DNA of 64,000 nt. Origin: Spirochaetota bacterium. GTDB taxonomy: Bacteria; Spirochaetota; UBA4802; UBA5368. Each line of letters starts with the position of its first letter. Position 1 is the stretch's first letter. The notes under the pieces are model-generated. The model made no database searches. It saw nothing but the letters and a program-made list of their open reading frames with translations, and was not told where the DNA came from. The position numbers and the translations under genes are program-made. The stretch covers positions 37,559 to 101,558 of the forward strand of contig SCSX01000089.1 of assembly GCA_004297825.1 (NCBI GenBank). Reading direction: 5' to 3'. Shown one piece after another: positions 8,984 through 16,967 of the stretch.

Positions 8984-9865
8984 TTATGGAACGAGAGTCG
9001 CGAGGCCGGGCTTGTAGCCCATCTCCTCGAATTTGATATTCATATAGGGCGTGGATACTATCTCCAATGGAAGGTATACGGTCCTTGACACAGAGCGAAG
9101 GTCGATAGTTTTAATGTAGGTCTTGCATTTATTGCACACGTCAACCCTGTATTCTTCCTCATCTTCAATAGTATAGTAACGCAGGGTCTCATGGTCGGTA
9201 TTCTCGCAATACGGGCAATATACCCTCCTGGAAGTCCAGGTGTGTCCGCAAAAACCGCATTGCAACGAACGCTTTCCATCCTTCTCGAAAATCGACATCT
9301 CGGGCATTGAGCCGCAGACGGGACAATAACCCTTTTCCCACGGTACTTCGCCGTCGCGATACACCGAAATCTTCATCGAGAAAAGTGAAAGGGAGGGCTT
9401 CGCGCTATTATACAATAAAAAGCCGAGCATTTTTTTATCTACCTGGAATTCATCCTCAAGACGGTCAAACAGGGACTCGTTACCCGCGAGCAGTGCCGCT
9501 AAAAGTTCGCTCATTCCCTCTTGCCCGGTCTCGATCATCGCCAGAATTTTTTTCACGTACTCCGACAGTTCGCCCCCGGCCTGCAACAGGATGCCGCTTA
9601 TCTCGTGAAAGAGCGCCCCGAACGCCCGTCCATCCACCCTGAATTGCGACACCTCGACAAGCGGAAAGTTTCCCCTTTTCTTCACCGATAGGATTTCTTC
9701 AGGTATGCGGAATTCATCCAGGCGGAGGGAGGGTTTCGATTCTTCCTGGGCGATGAAAATCCGCCCGTACAGGTCGAGCAGTGGACGGTAATCGGCTTTT
9801 TTCTTCGTTATCTCTTCGACCGCGTTCCTGATCTCGTCGGACGGAAAACTGGGACTGCTATTCAT
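8984..9865 (-). CDS. fdhE: Formate dehydrogenase accessory protein FdhE (copy 1)
   Basis: 293 residues. FdhE is a cytoplasmic maturation factor for Tat-exported formate dehydrogenases, thought to act on their iron-sulfur/cofactor loading before export. The C-terminal half carries the four CxxC pairs of the family: CPVCGSMPE, CGFCGHTW, CPYCENTDHETLRYY and CNKCKTYIKTID. It is the last gene of the minus-strand fdhA-fdhB-fdhE run. A second, diverged copy is at 39277-40119. AGGAAAGG precedes the start. Confidence 0.92.
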   Translation of the reverse strand: MNSSPSFPSDEIRNAVEEITKKKADYRPLLDLYGRIFIAQEESKPSLRLDEFRIPEEILSVKKRGNFPLVEVSQFRVDGRAFGALFHEISGILLQAGGELSEYVKKILAMIETGQEGMSELLAALLAGNESLFDRLEDEFQVDKKMLGFLLYNSAKPSLSLFSMKISVYRDGEVPWEKGYCPVCGSMPEMSIFEKDGKRSLQCGFCGHTWTSRRVYCPYCENTDHETLRYYTIEDEEEYRVDVCNKCKTYIKTIDLRSVSRTVYLPLEIVSTPYMNIKFEEMGYKPGLATLVP

Positions 9866-9953
9866 GGCGATGCCTTTCCTGGGGTTGGATACAGTGCGAT
9901 CGACGCGCTGCGCGAGGGACGATGCCCCCGCGCAGCGGTGAACATGATTGCCG

Positions 9954-10646
9954 TTATGCGGTGGGGGTGCCTTTTTGCCTGACGTCCGTCGCCGATGCCG
10001 TTTTATGATAGAGGGTGCGCTTGTGGGTAATCAGGTAAACTACCCTCACGCTGTCTTCATCAAGTAATGAGGCATCGGGAAACTCGCTGCGTACAACGCT
10101 GAGCCTGGCGTTTGCCATTACAAGCATTTTTTGCCGGTCGCCGAAATTCATGGCGCCCGTCGGGCATGTTTTAACGCACATGGGCAGAAGCCCGGTCTCA
10201 ACCCTTTCGAAGCACATGTCGCATTTGTTAATTACCCCGGTCGTTTCATTTCTCCGCGGAACCTCGTAGGGACAATACTCGCGCATCATGGTAAATCCGT
10301 CTTTGGAAATTTTTTTCGTACGCGAGGTAAAAATGACGGCTCCCGAGTCCGGGTGAATCACCACGGCCTCCTTGACGTGGGCGTCCGCCGCGGCCTTGCA
10401 CGGGGGTTCCGTGCAATGGCGGCACTGGTCGGGGAAAAAGTTCCATATGACGCGGTTTTTTATTTTATGCTCGCTGAAACGGACGATTTTATAATTGAAA
10501 TGGTTCAGATCCGGCGGATTCTGGTGGCTTCCCCAGCCGAGCTGTTTTGTATAATTGGCGGGAAAATCCTGCCATTCCTTGCACGCAACCTGGCATCCCC
10601 TGCACGCGGTGCATCGCGACGTATCTATGAAAAATGTCTTAGACAT
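9954..10646 (-). CDS. fdhB: Formate dehydrogenase iron-sulfur (beta) subunit
   Basis: 230 residues from the ATG of MSKTFFIDTSRC, preceded by GGAGGA six bases away; a start 5 codons upstream has no such site. Cysteine groups: CTACRGCQVACKEW, CRHCTEPPCK, a single C in CPYEVP, CDMC and CVKTCP. That makes 12 cysteines, enough for three [4Fe-4S] clusters. The ferredoxin-like group present in E. coli FdnH (CxxCxxC before CP) is missing. There is no C-terminal membrane helix. A soluble three-cluster beta subunit is what periplasmic FDHs of sulfate reducers have. It overlaps the 3' end of fdhA by 8 bases. Confidence 0.92.
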   Translation of the reverse strand: MSKTFFIDTSRCTACRGCQVACKEWQDFPANYTKQLGWGSHQNPPDLNHFNYKIVRFSEHKIKNRVIWNFFPDQCRHCTEPPCKAAADAHVKEAVVIHPDSGAVIFTSRTKKISKDGFTMMREYCPYEVPRRNETTGVINKCDMCFERVETGLLPMCVKTCPTGAMNFGDRQKMLVMANARLSVVRSEFPDASLLDEDSVRVVYLITHKRTLYHKTASATDVRQKGTPTA

Positions 10647-13600
10647 GTTTTCCTCCTGCAACGTTTGCGTCTTCGTAAGTTAATTCAGTCAGCTCTTTTG
10701 GATCCGCTTTTCGAATGTTTACGCAGCATGCTTTAGTTTCAGGTGTTGAAGTATTTGCGTCACCCGCCGAAACGGTCAGCCTGTTTGTAGAGTCGCCAAT
10801 ACCTTTTTTCGTCCATCCGAATGCGAATGGCATCCCTATTAAATGGACTGTCCTCCCTTGAATATTGAATGGCGTTATTCGTACCGTTACCATAGCTACT
10901 GCTTCAACCCTGCCGCGCAGGTTTGCAACAATAACCGGGTCTCCGTTTTTAATCCCCTTTTCCGCCGCAAGTTCATGGCTCATCTCGACATATAACTGCG
11001 GTTCAGCTTCAAGAAGGGAGGGAACATTTCTTGTCTCGCTCCCTCCGCACCAGTGTTCAGTCATGCTGTATGTCGTAAGAACTATCGGAAAATTAGGATC
11101 GCCTGCGGCGGATAGTATATCCATATCGCTCACAACAATTTTTGCGCATGGATTCCTGAGCTGTCCCGAGAAACCGTGATTTGTCACCGGGGTCTCAACC
11201 GGCTCGTAGTGCTCCGGGAACGGACCATCATTCAGGCCGGGGCCGTAAAGCTGTCCAAAACCGTCCTTGGTCATAATAAAAGGATTTTTACCGCCCGATT
11301 TTGATAAGGGAGGCTGGGCACCGTCGGCAACATCTCCTTCCCATTTTGTGCCGTCCCACCTGATAACTGTACGGCCCGGATCCCATGGTTGTCCGTCTTT
11401 GTCAACACCGGCCCTATTGTATATGATCCTTCTGTTCATCGGCCATGACCATGAGAAATTCGGATAGAGCCCAATCTGTTTTTGCAGGGGAGTCTGCTCC
11501 AAACTGCGGGCTTTCATTTTGTTTCCAAACTCGTCGGTATAAACTCCGGCCATCATCCAGCATAGGGATGCCGTTGACCCGTCTTCTGCGAAATCGGCAA
11601 GCCCTGTGAGCTGTTGGCCTTTTTTGGGACCGTCTGTAAAATAACCGTTTATACGTTTTGCCACCTTGTCGGCATCGTATTTTTTATACCAGTTCAGGTT
11701 TACAATCGGTTCTTTACATACACCGCCCTCATCTTCATAGAGATCTTTCACTTCATTCATGATCTCTACCATTATCTGTCCCATGGATTTGGATTTTCCT
11801 TTCGGCTTGACAGCCTGGTGATGCCACAGCATCCATCGTCCGCTATTGCTGATGCTTCCTTCCTTCTCAACACGGTGGCATGACGGGAAGAGAAACATTT
11901 CTGTTTTGACTTTTTTAGGATCCACCCCCGGCCCATGCCAGAATTCGGTTGTTTCATTCAGATGTATTTCCGCCATGAAGAGAAAGTCGAGATTCGCCAG
12001 GGCTTTCCTGACCTTGTTGCTGTTGGTGAATCCCTGGGCGGGATTTGTAGCCCATATTGACCCACCTATCAGCTCTCCTTTATACATTCTATCAAATGTA
12101 TAAAGAAATGAGTGGTCACCTATTTCTTCACTTTTTGACACGTCTGCCTTGGGAATCCAGCTATAACCGAAATCGTTTTCTTCTCTTGCTTTTGCCCCGA
12201 AATATGCTTTAAGAAGGCTTGTTATATACTTAGGTTTGTTTCCCGCCCAGTTTAGACTTGCGGGTTCTTTTGAGACAGGCGTTGTCATTTTCTTGTAATC
12301 CGCCAGGGTAGGCATATTCGCCCTGGGAATTGCCAGGTAGCCGGGAAGTATATCGTAGAGAATCGCATGGTCGGAGGTTCCCTGAACATTAGGCTCTCCC
12401 CTTAATGCATTAATACCGCCGCCTGCGATACCGACATTGCCGAGAAGCAACTGGACAATACCGCTTGTACGGATATTCTGAACCCCCACTGTGTGCTGTG
12501 TCCAGCCCAGGGCGTAGAGAATTGTACCGGCTTTATCGCGTGTTCCCGTTGCGGCAAAAGCCTCATACGTTTTGAGAAGATTTTCCTGCGACACCCCTGT
12601 TATCGACGAAACCTTATTTAAATCATATCTTGAGTAGTGATTCTGTAACAGCTGCATTACACATCTGGGGTGTTTTAGCGTGGGATCTTTTTTTATCTTG
12701 CCGTCGGCATCCGCCTCAAACTGCCAGTTTAATTTATCATACTTCTTTGTTTGAGGATTATAGCCTGAAAAAAGTCCATTATTGAAAGAATACTTTTCAC
12801 TGACAATAAACGAAGCGTTTGTATACAGATCGACATATTCTTTGAAATACTTATTTTTTGTCAGTATGTAGTTGATCATGCCGCCCATGAAAGCAATATC
12901 CGTTCCTGAGCGGAGCGGTACATGGAAGTCTGATCGTGCGGAGGTCCGTGAGAATTTAGGGTCAATGTGGATGATCTTTGCCCCTCTCTCCTCTTTGGCT
13001 TTCAGAACCCATTTAAAGCAGATGGGATGGTGTTCCGCGGCATTGCTGCCGATTATGATACAACAGTCGGTATTCTTGATATCGATCCAATGATTAGTCA
13101 TTGCTCCACGGCCAAACGATTCCGCCAAACTGGCGACAGAGGGACCGTGTCAAACTCGAGCCTGATGATCGATACTCATGATTCCCATTGCGCGCATAGC
13201 CTGCACAACAACGGATGCCTCTTCATTACTCATCTGGGAAGAACCCATGTGAAACATCCTGTCGTTGCGGTTAACAACCTGCCCCTCGGCATTTTTTTCC
13301 AAAAAATTCTTATCGCGTGTGTCTTTTATTCGCCTCGCAACAGTATCGATCATCCAGCCCCAGCTTTTTTCCTCCCACTTTTCGCTGTACGGCGCACGGT
13401 ACATCGGCTTAAGTACCCTGTGATCGCTGTTGATCATTGAAAGCATCGTCGATCCCTTTGCGCACAAAGCGCCTTCGCTGACGGGGTAGCCGGGATCGCC
13501 TTCGGTACTGATGACTTCACCGCCTTTGACGTGTGCAATGAAGTGGCAGCTTACCGCGCAGAAGGGACATATGGATATGACCTCTTTGGCGCCGCTTATT

Positions 13601-13716
13601 TTCAGGTCCTTCGCGTACGCTTTCGAAGTCAGGTAGTTAACGCCAATGCCGCCAAGGGCTATTGCCCCGGCCCCGGCCCCGGCAATTTTCAGCAAATCCC
13701 GGCGTGATATTTGCAT
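10639..13716 (-). CDS. fdhA: Formate dehydrogenase catalytic subunit, selenocysteine-containing, Tat-exported
   Basis: 1025 residues when the in-frame TGA at 13150-13152 is read as selenocysteine (U189). The context ...DHQARV-U-HGPSVASL then FGRGAMTNHW matches FdnG/FdhA exactly at the catalytic Sec. The N-terminus MQISRRDLLKIAGAGAGAIA is a twin-arginine signal. C50-x2-C53-x3-C57 with a later LCAKG binds the [4Fe-4S] cluster. The protein oxidises formate to CO2 in the periplasm using a Mo or W bis-pterin cofactor. The ATG at 13716 has CAGGAGGAAAAGG upstream. The gene is visibly more AT-rich than flanking operons, suggesting transfer. Read without Sec recoding it would look like two broken genes. 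Confidence 0.95.
13123..13152 (-). promoter_or_regulatory. Selenocysteine TGA codon and candidate SECIS hairpin of fdhA
   Basis: TGA (Sec codon) is at 13150-13152 on the minus strand. Fourteen bases downstream in the mRNA is a hairpin with stem CGCC/GGCG (13132-13135 with 13123-13126) and loop AGUUU, the right place for a bacterial SECIS element bound by SelB. The stem can be extended by weaker pairs. Position and codon context are seen directly; SelB binding is inferred. Confidence 0.75.
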
Positions 13717-13763
13717 CCTTTTCCTCCTGGAGATCATCGTGACGTTATTAAGGAATTAACTAC

Positions 13764-13791
13764 AAAATAAAAACAGAATAGCCGATGTCAA
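13764..13791 (-). promoter_or_regulatory. Candidate sigma-70 promoter of fdhA-fdhB-fdhE
   Basis: On the minus strand TTGACA (13786-13791) is followed after 16 bases by TATTTT (13764-13769), about 48 bases before the fdhA start. The surrounding ~120 bases are very AT-rich. A short inverted repeat (GTTA...TAAC, about 13744-13760) lies just downstream, between promoter and gene. Confidence 0.5.
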
Positions 13792-13894
13792 TAGTTTTTA
13801 TTTTAATATACATTTCTTTTTATGTGTTATTATTAGCATAATATTTTATAATATCTATATTTGGATAAATGTTGATAAATACCCGCTATTGGCC

Positions 13895-14110
13895 TGCACG
13901 CCGGCGCGGACAGGGCGGGGACGGTATTTGAACTACCTGCCGGTATGGGCTGGGTAGGCTGCGTCCGTTCGGCCGGCAGATTAGTCCTTGACTTGAGTCT
14001 CCCCGCAGGAAAAAAGTCTTGCCGGAGGGAAGCATGCGCAGCCCGGGTTCCCCGGCATGGTGCTTGTGCATACAACCCGCGCCGGGCATGATGGCATCGG
14101 TCCGGACGCA
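13895..14110. ncRNA. GC-rich structured intergenic segment, candidate regulatory RNA
   Basis: About 215 GC-rich bases between the AT-rich fdhA promoter and the ModE-like gene, with no credible reading frame. A 7-bp helix (13915-13921 with 14000-14006) encloses a 4-bp hairpin (13923-13926 with 13934-13937) and a 7-bp helix (13937-13943 with 13973-13979). A second block at ~14021-14056 can pair GCCGG with CCGGC. On the minus strand it would be upstream of the fdhA promoter; on the plus strand it would precede the ModE-like gene. A molybdenum-cofactor riboswitch or small RNA is possible. The class and strand are not established. Confidence 0.25.
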
Positions 14111-14218
14111 TATTATTCTTTACTTGTCCAGCATCGGGTAATCTAGTAGTCGCAGAGAGGCGACCCTTGCCCGAAGCGATATCGGAACAACACTATTTGA
14201 AGAGTACCGAACAGGAAT

Positions 14219-14590
14219 ATGGCGGATAAATCCACAAAGGGAAAAGGCACACCACAGGTACGACTTCACCTCTGGATCGAGGACGAAAAGGGCGTGTTTT
14301 TCGGACCGGGAAGGTTTGAGCTGCTTCGTCTCATTGATTCGCTCGGTTCTCTGAAGCTTGCGGCGGAAAAAATGGGCATTTCGTACAGGGCCGCCTGGGG
14401 GAAAATCAAGAAGACCGAGGAGGTTGTAGGGAAGGAGCTCCTTCACAAGGAGAACAACAAGGAAGGATATAAGCTTACCGAATCCGGAATTCTATTCATG
14501 AAAGAATTTAAAAAATTTTATGACGATGTCGCCGATTACGCATCGAAAAGGGCCGTGACGATGGTTGAAAGGCTGAAACGCCCCGTGTAG
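14219..14590 (+). CDS. ModE-like winged-helix regulator (DNA-binding domain only)
   Basis: 123 residues. The core (FFGPGRFELLRLIDSLGSLK, then AAEKMGISYRAAWGKIKKTE, and GYKLTESGILF) is the LysR-like winged helix of ModE, the molybdate-responsive regulator. There is no C-terminal molybdate-binding (Mop/TOBE) domain, so any ligand response must come from elsewhere. Similar stand-alone ModE domains are common near molybdoenzyme genes. It is divergent from fdhA and precedes the FmdE-like and fdhD genes, suggesting control of this locus. The target sites are not known. Confidence 0.8.
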   Translation: MADKSTKGKGTPQVRLHLWIEDEKGVFFGPGRFELLRLIDSLGSLKLAAEKMGISYRAAWGKIKKTEEVVGKELLHKENNKEGYKLTESGILFMKEFKKFYDDVADYASKRAVTMVERLKRPV

Positions 14591-14902
14591 CGATTGTGTT
14601 GACTGGTTCACGAACCCCACCGTTCATTATACCGGAGGCGAATGCATCGGCACCCCCGCCCGAATATGAAAAATTATCTTCACGGCGATAAGAGATTGAC
14701 ACGAGCATTTACTATGTCATTTCTGACATAATAGATGGTATGCTTTTTTTAACCGGAGCCGTCGCATGAGAAACCATTCGCGTCCGCCGCGGCCCTGGAT
14801 GCGGTGTTCGGTCTTGCGGGGTATGCCTTCGGGGCGCTCAACCAGGGCAGCGCGTGAACCGCGGCTCGCCCCGGCATATCAGGCACGCTGAGGTGATTGT
14901 GT
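14591..14902. other. Intergenic region between ModE-like and FmdE-like genes
   Basis: 312 bases without a convincing gene. It contains the perfect inverted repeat at 14713-14730 and a run of seven T at about 14744. From ~14760 one frame reads like a protein tail (LDAVFGLAGYAFGALNQGSA) but has no start, so it may be a gene remnant or chance. Confidence 0.4.
14713..14730. promoter_or_regulatory. Perfect 7-bp inverted repeat, operator-like
   Basis: TATGTCA, four bases TTTC, then TGACATA. The symmetry and 18-base size suit a dimeric regulator. It sits ~170 bases upstream of the FmdE-like/fdhD genes and ~125 bases after the ModE-like gene. It does not match the ModE box I know. Binding by the ModE-like protein or by a CRP/FNR-family protein is speculation. 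Confidence 0.35.
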
Positions 14903-15502
14903 ATGAATATCGGTACCTATTCGTACGAGGAATATGTCCACTTGGTTACATCGTTTCACGGCAGCCCGGCGCCCGGATTGCTTATAGGTGGATTTATCGT
15001 CGACCTGGCTTTGAAAAATCTCCCGGAAGGAGAGTTCTTTGACGCGATCTGTGAAACGCCCGTGTGTCTCCCGGATTCCGTCCAGCTGCTCACGCCGTGC
15101 ACTATCGGCAACGGCTGGCTCAAGATACTCGATTTCGGGAGATTTGCCGTAACGCTCTACGAGAAAAAGAGCGGCGCAGGAATTCGCGTATTTCTCGATG
15201 TGGAAAAGCTGAAAAACTGGCCGGAGGTATACACCTGGTTCATGAAGCTTAAGTCGAAGCGGGAACAGGATTACGACCTTCTCGTAAGCCAGATAAAACA
15301 GGCCGGACACGACCTTCTCGGCATGCAAAAAGTCAAGGTTGAACCGGCGAAACTTCAGCGCGACAGAATGGGGCCTGTGTCTGTGTGCCCTGCATGCGGA
15401 GAGGCGTATCCCGTGAATCACGGCGCTGTCTGCAAGAACTGTGCCGGTGAGTCTCCCTACATCCGCCATGCTGCACTGAAACCCGGAGGCGCTGCTTTAT
15501 GA
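14903..15502 (+). CDS. FmdE-family protein with C-terminal zinc ribbon
   Basis: 199 residues from the ATG preceded by GAGGTGAT six bases away. The N-terminal ~130 residues follow the FmdE pattern (formylmethanofuran dehydrogenase subunit E-like): FHGSPAPGLLIGGFIVDLAL, then ICETPVCLPDSVQLLTPCTI and GNGWLKILDFGRFAVTLYEK. The C-terminus has CPACGEAYPVNHGAVCKNC, a zinc ribbon. FmdE-like proteins occur beside molybdenum/tungsten enzymes, often with moaA or fdhD as here, but their biochemical role is not established. fdhD follows 25 bases later. Confidence 0.82.
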   Translation: MNIGTYSYEEYVHLVTSFHGSPAPGLLIGGFIVDLALKNLPEGEFFDAICETPVCLPDSVQLLTPCTIGNGWLKILDFGRFAVTLYEKKSGAGIRVFLDVEKLKNWPEVYTWFMKLKSKREQDYDLLVSQIKQAGHDLLGMQKVKVEPAKLQRDRMGPVSVCPACGEAYPVNHGAVCKNCAGESPYIRHAALKPGGAAL

Positions 15503-15527
15503 GAAGCGTTGAGCGGATAAAGGTGGT

Positions 15528-16322
15528 ATGAAAACGGGCTCGATCGGCATGTACGAGAGGCGTGTGCGGTCCGTGTGCGGGCCGGACATCCGGAGAATCG
15601 AAGAGGATCCGGTCGTCAATGAAATGCCCGTCACCATAATGCTCAACGGCGAGGAACTGGTGACCCTCGTCTGCTCCCCCTACGAATTCGAGCTGCTTGC
15701 AACAGGATTCCTTGTGAGCGAGGGACTTCTCCGGGAGCCGGGAGATTTGCTGGAGATAACCAGCCGTCCCGAGCAGGGCGTGGTATGGGTAACGACCCGG
15801 GGCGTCCGGAATCTTGACGGCTTTCTTAAAAGGAATTTCGCCAGTTGTTGCGGAAAGGGCAGGCCCGCCCTTCATTTTCTCAACGATTACGAGCAGCTTT
15901 GTCCGATCGAACATGAGGTGCGGTTCACCGTGAGGGAGGTGCTGCAGTTTGCGAGCCTCCTTAACGAAGCGTCGGAGGCGTTCAGACTGACGGGAGGTGT
16001 CCATGAAGCGGCCCTGGCCCGCCACGGCGGCCTTGTCGCGTGTTTCGAGGACATCGGCCGGCACAACGCGCTGGACCGCATTCTCGGGTACGCGTTCAGG
16101 AATGCGGTGGATACATCCGGGATGGCCGTTGTGCTTAGCGGCCGCATCGCGTCCGAGATGCTGACGAAGGCGGCGCGGATAGGCGTGCCGGTGATAGTTT
16201 CGCGCTCCGCGCCGACGGCGCTTGCGATCGATCTCGCCGACCAGCTGGGCATGACGCTGGTGGGCTTCGCGCGAAACGACCGCATGAGTGTCTATACGCA
16301 TGTCCGGAGAATCACTGATTGA
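15528..16322 (+). CDS. fdhD: FdhD sulfurtransferase for formate dehydrogenase maturation
   Basis: 264 residues. FdhD moves sulfur from a cysteine desulfurase to the Mo/W-bis-pterin cofactor, which is essential for FDH activity. Visible signatures are the paired cysteine site FASCCGKGRPA near residue 107, TGGVHEAALA, then FEDIGRHNALDRILGYA and VLSGRIASEMLTKAARIGVP. The CCGK form is the variant found in Firmicute-like FdhD. AAAGGTGGT precedes the ATG. It is co-oriented with the FmdE-like gene and functionally tied to fdhA. Confidence 0.95.
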   Translation: MKTGSIGMYERRVRSVCGPDIRRIEEDPVVNEMPVTIMLNGEELVTLVCSPYEFELLATGFLVSEGLLREPGDLLEITSRPEQGVVWVTTRGVRNLDGFLKRNFASCCGKGRPALHFLNDYEQLCPIEHEVRFTVREVLQFASLLNEASEAFRLTGGVHEAALARHGGLVACFEDIGRHNALDRILGYAFRNAVDTSGMAVVLSGRIASEMLTKAARIGVPVIVSRSAPTALAIDLADQLGMTLVGFARNDRMSVYTHVRRITD

Positions 16323-16404
16323 TCGGCGGGAAATAAATGGGCGGGGAAAACAATTCCGAAAAACGCCCCGGGGGTGTTCGTGATTCCGAACCGGGCGCGG
16401 TGCG

Positions 16405-16800
16405 TCAGGACTTGATCTTCAAATGCTGCAACACCTCGTTCATAACCGTCATCGCGTTGCTGTAGAATTTCTCGGCGTCGTCCTCGCTCACCCGGTGGCC
16501 GGGGGATTTTGAGATCGAGTCGCGAAACGATTTGGTATCTTTTAAAAGCGCCATGATGTCGATGCCGGTCCATCCGCAGGGTTCGTAATAGCGTTTTTCC
16601 AGCTCAAGGATTTTATCGTGATCGTCCGAGTCGTCGTCGTGCTCGATAAGCAGCAGGCGTACCGAGTAGAACATGGAAAGGTATGAATAGATGACCGCCT
16701 CGTTATAGCGATGCTGCGCCATCATGAGCGCCGCGAGCTGCAGCTTGTCCCTGCACTGCGAAAGCCTGAACTGCCGTCTCTGTTCGATTTCCGTGATCAT
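16405..16800 (-). CDS. HEPN-domain-like protein
   Basis: 131 residues from MITEIEQRRQFRLSQCRDKL. The helical pattern AQHRYNEAVIYSYLSMFYSV then RLLLIEHDDDSDD resembles HEPN proteins, which often have a conserved Y-x-x-M/L-F-Y core and act as RNases or as partners of nucleotidyltransferases. There is no adjacent nucleotidyltransferase. The start has no clear Shine-Dalgarno, so the N-terminus is uncertain; the frame stays open upstream but reads as antisense of the phosphoglycerate mutase region. It converges on fdhD, leaving ~80 bases. Confidence 0.6.
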   Translation of the reverse strand: MITEIEQRRQFRLSQCRDKLQLAALMMAQHRYNEAVIYSYLSMFYSVRLLLIEHDDDSDDHDKILELEKRYYEPCGWTGIDIMALLKDTKSFRDSISKSPGHRVSEDDAEKFYSNAMTVMNEVLQHLKIKS

Positions 16801-16967
16801 AGGTGGAATGGGGAAGAATCCGTTCCCTTGCAAAAAAGGTAATCCCGCGGGGCGGCCCGCGCAAGCATTTTTTGATATGTCCCATAAAAATTGGTTTACG
16901 GTCCGCGGATACAATGCTATCCATGCGCCGGGTCGAATCGGGACAATGGAGGCGGGGAGCCGGCACG

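Noticed and set aside
13150..13152. Frame break splitting fdhA into two genes
   Set aside because: The break is a single TGA at the family's Sec position with intact flanking residues, so it is recoding rather than a pseudogene.
13915..14006. tRNA or tRNA-Sec-like cloverleaf with a UCA-containing loop on the minus strand
   Set aside because: The 7-bp acceptor-like helix and a GTTCAAA loop are present, but no matching T-loop (TTCRA with G53-C61), D-loop or anticodon arm fits.
14764..14856. Protein-like frame fragment before the FmdE-like gene
   Set aside because: No start codon, no ribosome site and under 31 codons; may be a remnant but cannot be supported as a gene.
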